Positions 9,161 to 13,949 of a DNA stretch of 13,949 bases are shown one piece after another. Source of the DNA: Knufia peltigerae. Lineage: Eukaryota > Ascomycota > Eurotiomycetes > Chaetothyriales > Trichomeriaceae. The DNA lies in the NCBI GenBank assembly GCA_030247855.1, contig JAPDRN010000261.1, forward strand, positions 1-13,949, written 5' to 3'. Each line of letters starts with the position of its first letter. The first letter of the stretch is position 1. The notes below the pieces were generated by a model that had not been told where the DNA came from, did no database searches, and saw only the letters and a list, made by a program, of their open reading frames with translations. The position numbers and the translations under genes are program-made.

Positions 9161-9270
9161 ACTAACGCAGCCTCCAATGCAACGGCAACCTCGGCACGTT
9201 CCTGCATTTTAGCCCAAGAGTCCAGAAAAAAATTTGGACCTTCTAGAAGTCTTCCACGCAATTAATCCTT

Positions 9271-9300
9271 GTCTGTCTGACTGACTGACCGACGGACTGA
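9271..9300. repeat. Imperfect CTGA/CTGT tetranucleotide microsatellite
   Basis: About 30 bp of GTCT and GACT/GACC units in near-tandem order. Simple-sequence repeat with no other meaning visible. Confidence 0.75.
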
Positions 9301-9558
9301 AACAACATTCCGCCTAAAATGCGACAATCACTCACCCGTCTGAGACCTTGGTCTGATCGTGGCTGCGACAATGCCTCATTCGATACGAGGATTTGCTGGC
9401 CGATCTTGCACCGAAATCAGGGAATTTAGGCAGTAGTCATTTGTAAATCAAGACAAATTTTTCCAAGACCAAGGTAAGGTTAGAGGTCGGTTATGTCAGA
9501 TCGACAAACACCCTCAAGAGACGAGGCTGCCGCATAAGCATCGTGGCCGTGCATTATT

Positions 9559-9570
9559 ACGAGTACTCGT
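9559..9570. repeat. Palindrome ACGAGTACTCGT
   Basis: A perfect 12-bp palindrome identical to the core of the element at 8212-8225, followed within 12 bp by another CTCGTACTCG word. A second copy of the same palindromic vocabulary in this intergenic stretch. Confidence 0.8.
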
Positions 9571-9691
9571 TACTGTGCTCGTACTCGGAGTCGATGCGAG
9601 CAACCCCCAACATGACTCAGCTGATTGAAATGTACGAGGATAGAGAGATAGGCGAGGCCAGGCTAGGATGATACTTTGCAATGCAAGGAGC

Positions 9692-9707
9692 GATCCAAGC
9701 TTGGATC
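9692..9707. repeat. 16-bp perfect palindrome GATCCAAGCTTGGATC
   Basis: The two 8-bp halves are exact reverse complements with no spacer. A second small inverted repeat, TTGCA-A-TGCAA, lies just upstream near 9676. No gene is close enough to assign a role. Confidence 0.85.
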
Positions 9708-10134
9708 TCGGGCGATGAGCCAGCCGATGCAAACTGCCGGACTTTCCATGTCGATACAAGTTTGTACTACAGTAGGCAAATGGTTTTACGAGTATTGTCC
9801 AAAAACCACGGGATCTTGCAGGGACCATCTACTAGAATCTAGAATACTCGTATTGCTAGGCTGAGGCATATTCCGGTATACACTAGGGTACTTGGTAATA
9901 ATTCGACCTGGTTCTGGCTCGTACAAGAACCGGCCGGATTGTCGGGTGGACTCGGCTGGCTCCCACCACTGTCGTCAGACCAGAGCAGTCATTGGCTGGA
10001 ATTGGCACAGCCACAGATTTCATGGCTGATGATTCGCGGTATGAGTAACGCCAAGACTGAGATGATGAGAGGGAAAATCCGATCTGCGTCAACCTGAGCC
10101 GCTCTCTGTTTTTCCTCGCACGTACGCATTCAAG

Positions 10135-11140
10135 ATGGAGGGGGGGAGCGAGACATGCACCAGCGCAAGGACGGTCTGTGGTCAGTGGAAAAAAAAACAC
10201 TGTCTGGAACGGTCACTCCGGCCCAATAGTTCGATCCAGCCAACAAGTTTTGAACGCCGGGTCGTGGGCATTGCTGCTGAACTGGACAGTCACAGACTTT
10301 CAAAGCCAGATGCAATCTGCAATCCACCGAAGTCACCCTGGTCAAGCGCAAACCAGTCACTGCTGCTCACTTCTCGTACGAAGTACAAATATTACCACTT
10401 GGTACAGAAATCATTGTTGTACTGGGGAAAAAAAAGGCCGCAAGAACACCCAAGTCGTCGCGATTCCTCCGTTTCGGTCCAGCGTCAGACAGCGAAACGT
10501 ATTGCCGAGCGAAGCCTAAAAAAGACAGGCCACCATAATCCCTGTCACCACGACGTCATCATCGCTGACCCTCGCATGCAGGGTCTCCCCCCCGGTCTTC
10601 CTCAACATCTCGAACACCCATCCAACGCAACATTCGGACAATCCACACCCGCTGCTACCGCCGCTTTCTGGCATTACCACGGCGCTGCATTAAGATCGAA
10701 ACAGAGACGAAAAAATTCAAAAGAGCAAAGGCCGGGATTGGTGTCAAAAGGAGAAACCCCCAGGCCTAGTAGTCCGCCCATTACGAGCACCAGCGATTAC
10801 CTCCGTCCTTGCTTCCCAATCGCCAGTTTGTCATTCCACTACCTTCCACAGGCTCGAGTCCGATTGTAATCAGTGCCCGTCGCTCTCCGGATCTCTCAAA
10901 TACCTTTTCCCACCTTATCTTAATATACTGTTTGCCACCTGCACCTTACTGAACATACTCTCTCCGCTATACTATACACCAACTCGTCCCGAGATACTCC
11001 CAACCCTCTTCGTTACCTAAGACACAACAAAACCACGCAATCGATCGTACCTGAGGTTCATACAAGAGTAACGTTTCTTGCCTCACCTCCGCTTCAACCT
11101 CAAAAACAACATACACACCACTTCATCTCGACCGTACTTG
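10135..11140 (+). promoter_or_regulatory. Upstream region and probable long leader of the C2H2 gene
   Basis: The last 280 bp or so are C, T and A rich with few G, typical of a fungal core promoter and leader. There is no ATG on the plus strand from 10579 to 11140, although several would be expected, which suggests that much of this stretch is transcribed leader or is otherwise kept free of starts. A frame stays open from 10135 to 10869 (244 codons), but its translation is Ser/Arg/His/Pro-rich, includes A8 and A9 homopolymers and matches no family I recognise. Another frame there also has few stops, so I do not call a gene. Confidence 0.5.
10931..10939 (-). promoter_or_regulatory. Exact PACE-type element (TTTGCCACC) upstream of the C2H2 gene
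   Basis: TTTGCCACC is the reverse complement of GGTGGCAAA, the proteasome-associated control element bound by Rpn4 in Saccharomyces. It lies about 200 bp before the ATG at 11141. The match is seen directly; that it works in this fungus is inference. A specific 9-mer is expected about once in ten windows of this size by chance, so its position is what makes it notable. Confidence 0.4.
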
Positions 11141-12814
11141 ATGAACAGTCGGCCGAACACACAATCCAACAACCCTTCCGTGCGCATTCAACACTCGAGC
11201 CCTGCGCCCACGACGTCTACAACACAACCACCCATGATCGCCCAGAGTGCGCTGGTCGGAGGGTGGAACGACGCTTTCAACTCTGCAGGTTACTTGAGTG
11301 CGCTGCCAAAGACGTTTCAAGACGCAAAGTACCACAAGCGTGCGTCGTCGGGGTCTTCGGTGACATCCCTGGGGCCTCCGTCGCCTCTCAATCAAAACAA
11401 CATATATCCACACATTGTCGCCACCACCGACTCAAATTTTCCTTCTTCCTACGACTTCGATTACTCTCAGACTCCCCACACGGCCAAGTCGGATTCTGCC
11501 ATGATCTACCCCCAGAATTTCAGCGCGGTTGACATGAGGAGGATACAGTCACAAGGCGCCGACGAGCGTGCGTCATTCAACAACTTGTCCGCGCCGCAGT
11601 CCGTCTCGACGATGAGTCACAATTCTCCTGCGACGCCGCATACAAGTTATGAGCCAGAGTACGACGAGAAACATGTCTATGGTGAGGATCCTAGCGACGA
11701 AGACAACATGTTCGAGTACTTACAGTTTGAAGCAGGATTTCCAACTCCGGCATACCAGCAGTCGTTGCAAGATGTTTTCCCCGACCAACATTTCCCCATG
11801 CCCTATACTCAACCGCAGCAGAACCTGCAGAGGATGAACCTCCAACCTCACCGACAAAATGTGATGGCGGACAGACTGCAAGCGGCGACGCAAGATCATC
11901 TCAGGACGAACTCACCGACGTCCGACCCGCGGGACAATTCTCCGTTCCGTCAGAACTCTCCCTACAGCATGCCTGCGCCCTCACAGCGGCCACGACCTCC
12001 GCCAGTCCTACAGAAGGAGCGGACGTCGATCTCTCCCAAAGAGTTGATGTTGGATGAGCACGACGTCGACGATCACGCTGCGCCGCTCTTTGGCGCAGAT
12101 CAATCCAACTCGACAAACTTTGGCAACGCGAGAACCATGGCAAACATGCCGGCCTTCTACGCGCAGATGTCGCACGAGGCTTCTATGCCAATCCCTCAAC
12201 AATATCCCTTCTCCCTCAATGCGTCTGGCCGGCAAAGCACGGGAATGCAGGATATTACACCGGAATTCCCAGCACACATGCTCTCGATGGAGTCGACCAA
12301 CGAGGAAGGGCCATCGGAGCCTTCCAGCCAACAGTCGCAGAAGCCAGTGGCCCAGCAACAGCCACGATCTGCGCCTCAGCAACAGACCGTCCAGCGCCCG
12401 ACGGACACGTCATCAGATGCGGGAACTTATTCTTGCACATACCATGGCTGTCATTTACGGTTTGACACGCCTGCGAAGCTCCAGAAACACAAACGGGACG
12501 GTCATCGACAGTCCTCTCCCGGGACGTCATCGTCGTCACCCAATTTGGCCTTGCGAAACTCTCAAGCAGGCCCGCACCGATGCGACCGTATCAACCCTAG
12601 CACGAGCAAGCCTTGCAATTCGATCTTTTCCCGACCCTACGACCTTACCAGACACGAAGACACGATACACAATGCACGGAAGCAAAAGGTCCGGTGCCAT
12701 CTGTGTACGGAAGAAAAGACCTTCTCCCGTAACGATGCGCTTACTAGACACATGCGCGTTGTACATCCTGACGTGGACTGGGTGGGTAAGCAGAAGCGCA
12801 AGAGCCATAAGTGA
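11141..12814 (+). CDS. C2H2 zinc-finger transcription factor, possibly Rpn4-like proteasome regulator
   Basis: Single exon of 557 residues. The frame is open upstream to a TTG at 11078, but 11141 is the first ATG after a long ATG-free leader, so it is the start. Residues 1-425 are low-complexity, rich in Ser, Pro, Gln and Asn, with an acidic and aromatic patch at about 170-200 (GEDPSDEDNMFEYLQFEAGF) that could be an activation or degron region. Three C-terminal fingers follow: C432, C437, H450, H455; then C481, C492, H505, H510 with a long C-x10-C loop; then C519, C522, H537, H542. The C-terminal KQKRKSHK is a likely nuclear localisation signal. The finger segment CNSIFSRPYDLTRHEDTIHN resembles, from memory, proteins annotated as Rpn4-type regulators in aspergilli; confidence in that label is moderate. 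No lesion is seen. Confidence 0.93.
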   Translation: MNSRPNTQSNNPSVRIQHSSPAPTTSTTQPPMIAQSALVGGWNDAFNSAGYLSALPKTFQDAKYHKRASSGSSVTSLGPPSPLNQNNIYPHIVATTDSNFPSSYDFDYSQTPHTAKSDSAMIYPQNFSAVDMRRIQSQGADERASFNNLSAPQSVSTMSHNSPATPHTSYEPEYDEKHVYGEDPSDEDNMFEYLQFEAGFPTPAYQQSLQDVFPDQHFPMPYTQPQQNLQRMNLQPHRQNVMADRLQAATQDHLRTNSPTSDPRDNSPFRQNSPYSMPAPSQRPRPPPVLQKERTSISPKELMLDEHDVDDHAAPLFGADQSNSTNFGNARTMANMPAFYAQMSHEASMPIPQQYPFSLNASGRQSTGMQDITPEFPAHMLSMESTNEEGPSEPSSQQSQKPVAQQQPRSAPQQQTVQRPTDTSSDAGTYSCTYHGCHLRFDTPAKLQKHKRDGHRQSSPGTSSSSPNLALRNSQAGPHRCDRINPSTSKPCNSIFSRPYDLTRHEDTIHNARKQKVRCHLCTEEKTFSRNDALTRHMRVVHPDVDWVGKQKRKSHK

Positions 12815-13949
12815 GGTTGATTATCCCCGACACTGAAGGGCTATACATGGCCCTGGATTACTGTGTATGGCTATGGAGTATGTTTCTCTTTCGACTTGAC
12901 GGCAATTTTTGGTCGCTTGTTACACAAGGCCTTGGCTTAGCACACGATGATGACGAAATGAACCAACAAAGCAAATGATATGAAGTGAGGCTTTTTTTGA
13001 TTGGGGAACCAGCGCAGAGCGAAGGATGATGGAGCAAACCGCATTTGCATTTTCAATGGCGCCGATGGGGAATTTCTTGGTTTCCTTCCAGAGAGAGTGT
13101 TGTACGGTAGAATGGAAATTGTTTTCGGGGCACTTACAGGTGATTTGTTTTACGTTATAATGGGAAGGTGGTTTTTCCTTTTTTTTAAAACTGGACCTGG
13201 CACACGGAATACACAAAAAACAAAGTGATGATAGTTGATGGGATGATGACAATTTTTCTTTCTTGTTAACAATCATTTTGTGGTCACGACACTTTTGTTG
13301 GGTTGAGCGATAGACTGTACTTTTACCATTTGGGCAATTGGGATCATTGGATTGCAATGTTGCATTTTTGGGGGGTGGAAGGAAATGGGCAGCGATGGCA
13401 TGATCTCTCAATCCATAGGAGATGAATTGGCATGGAGATCGAGAAAGTGTCTTGATGATACCACCAACTCCTTAGCCTTGTATAGTTATTTTATTGGTTT
13501 TTAAATTGAGAAGAACAAAATGGTAAATCGATCGAGATATAAATTGGAATTGACTTTCATGATCAAGATTGGGGTTTTTTCCCCTTTACCGATGGAGGGT
13601 GGACTGTTTGGTCAGGAGAGAGAGAAAGAGAGAGATCATCACACTTGTGGTAATGTGTCGTGTGTCAACATCTTTTGTGTGAATGGTCTTTTTTTTTTCG
13701 TGTGTGTCGTGTCGTTCCGTGTCAATGTCGTGATATCGAACTATAAAGGTAAGGCCTGGGTTCGCGTGGATAGATCACGAGTGTAAAAGGTGGTATGAGG
13801 AAGGGGGGGAGGAGGGTGGGAACGATTGTTTGAGATCTGGGTTTTTTGGGGGTTGTTTTTCGCGCGCTCCGTCGGGACATCCGAAGAAAGAGAAAGGGGG
13901 ATTGGGAGATTGGGCTCAGCAGGTACGAACGAGTACGAGTGGTAAGTAG
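12815..13949. other. 3' flank of the C2H2 gene and unassigned sequence to the right edge
   Basis: The first part is presumably 3' UTR, T-rich with runs near 12990 and 13175. A minus-strand frame at 12920-13411 has no ATG at its start and no recognisable motif. A GA-rich simple repeat lies at about 13616-13637, with GTGTC/GTGTG-rich sequence after it. From about 13795 to 13920 the plus strand is purine-rich with G runs, which in the opposite sense resembles a C/T-rich fungal promoter or leader. No coding sequence can be supported. Confidence 0.5.

Larger units (their letters stand above)
7277..10134. other. Long intergenic stretch without a recognisable gene
   Basis: Only short open frames occur (longest about 128 codons, 8346-8732), with Ser/Arg/Gln-rich or otherwise unremarkable translations and no family motif. 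I saw no transposon terminal repeats, transposase motifs or tRNA. Features present are palindromic words near 8212-8240, 9559-9570 and 9692-9707, a CTGA-type microsatellite at 9271-9300, CCAAT boxes near 8630 and 9145-9160, and an A-rich run near 8090. It may be ordinary intergenic DNA plus distal promoter of the C2H2 gene. Confidence 0.5.

Noticed and set aside
7277..10134. Possible transposon remnant in the long gene-free stretch
   Set aside because: No terminal inverted repeats, target-site duplications or transposase/reverse-transcriptase motifs were found, and base composition is not strongly AT-biased.
12920..13411. 163-codon minus-strand open frame
   Set aside because: It starts with TTG rather than ATG, shows no motif and lies antisense to the likely 3' UTR of the C2H2 gene.

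Overview
The window looks like a nuclear segment from a filamentous ascomycete (Pezizomycotina). The support is a head-to-head histone H3/H4 pair, short 48-92 nt GT-AG introns with CTAAC-type branch sites, a fungal-specific transcription-factor family, and ATG starts in C/T-rich leaders. The class within Pezizomycotina cannot be fixed from the sequence alone.

Layout from left to right. Bases 1-15 hold the first five codons of histone H3 on the minus strand. A 752-bp divergent promoter follows, then an intact three-exon histone H4 gene (768-1182). Bases 1183-3148 show no recognisable gene. Bases 3149-7276 hold three adjacent damaged genes: a Gfo/Idh/MocA-type oxidoreductase (minus strand, one frameshift near its C-terminus), a fungal-specific transcription factor (plus strand, DNA-binding domain missing and several lesions), and the C-terminal half of a type I sulfatase (plus strand, one frameshift and three in-frame stops). 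Bases 7277-10134 are mostly featureless but carry palindromes built from GTACGAGTAC-like words. Bases 10135-11140 look like the promoter and long leader of an intact single-exon C2H2 zinc-finger regulator (11141-12814). Bases 12815-13949 are its 3' flank and show no supported gene.

The histone genes are housekeeping. The oxidoreductase and the regulator are divergently transcribed from one short intergenic region, and the sulfatase fragment follows the regulator, so the three plausibly formed a small catabolic cluster, perhaps for a sulfated substrate. It now appears dead or dying: the regulator and sulfatase cannot make a normal product, and the oxidoreductase loses its conserved C-terminal tail. 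The flanking H4 and C2H2 genes are lesion-free, which argues against general sequencing error.

The C2H2 protein resembles the Rpn4-like proteasome regulators annotated in filamentous fungi. Its upstream region contains an exact TTTGCCACC, the reverse complement of the yeast proteasome-associated control element, so autoregulation is a testable idea. I did not find a clearly new biological system. The best leads are the relic cluster, the GATC-rich histone promoter and the possible autoregulatory site.
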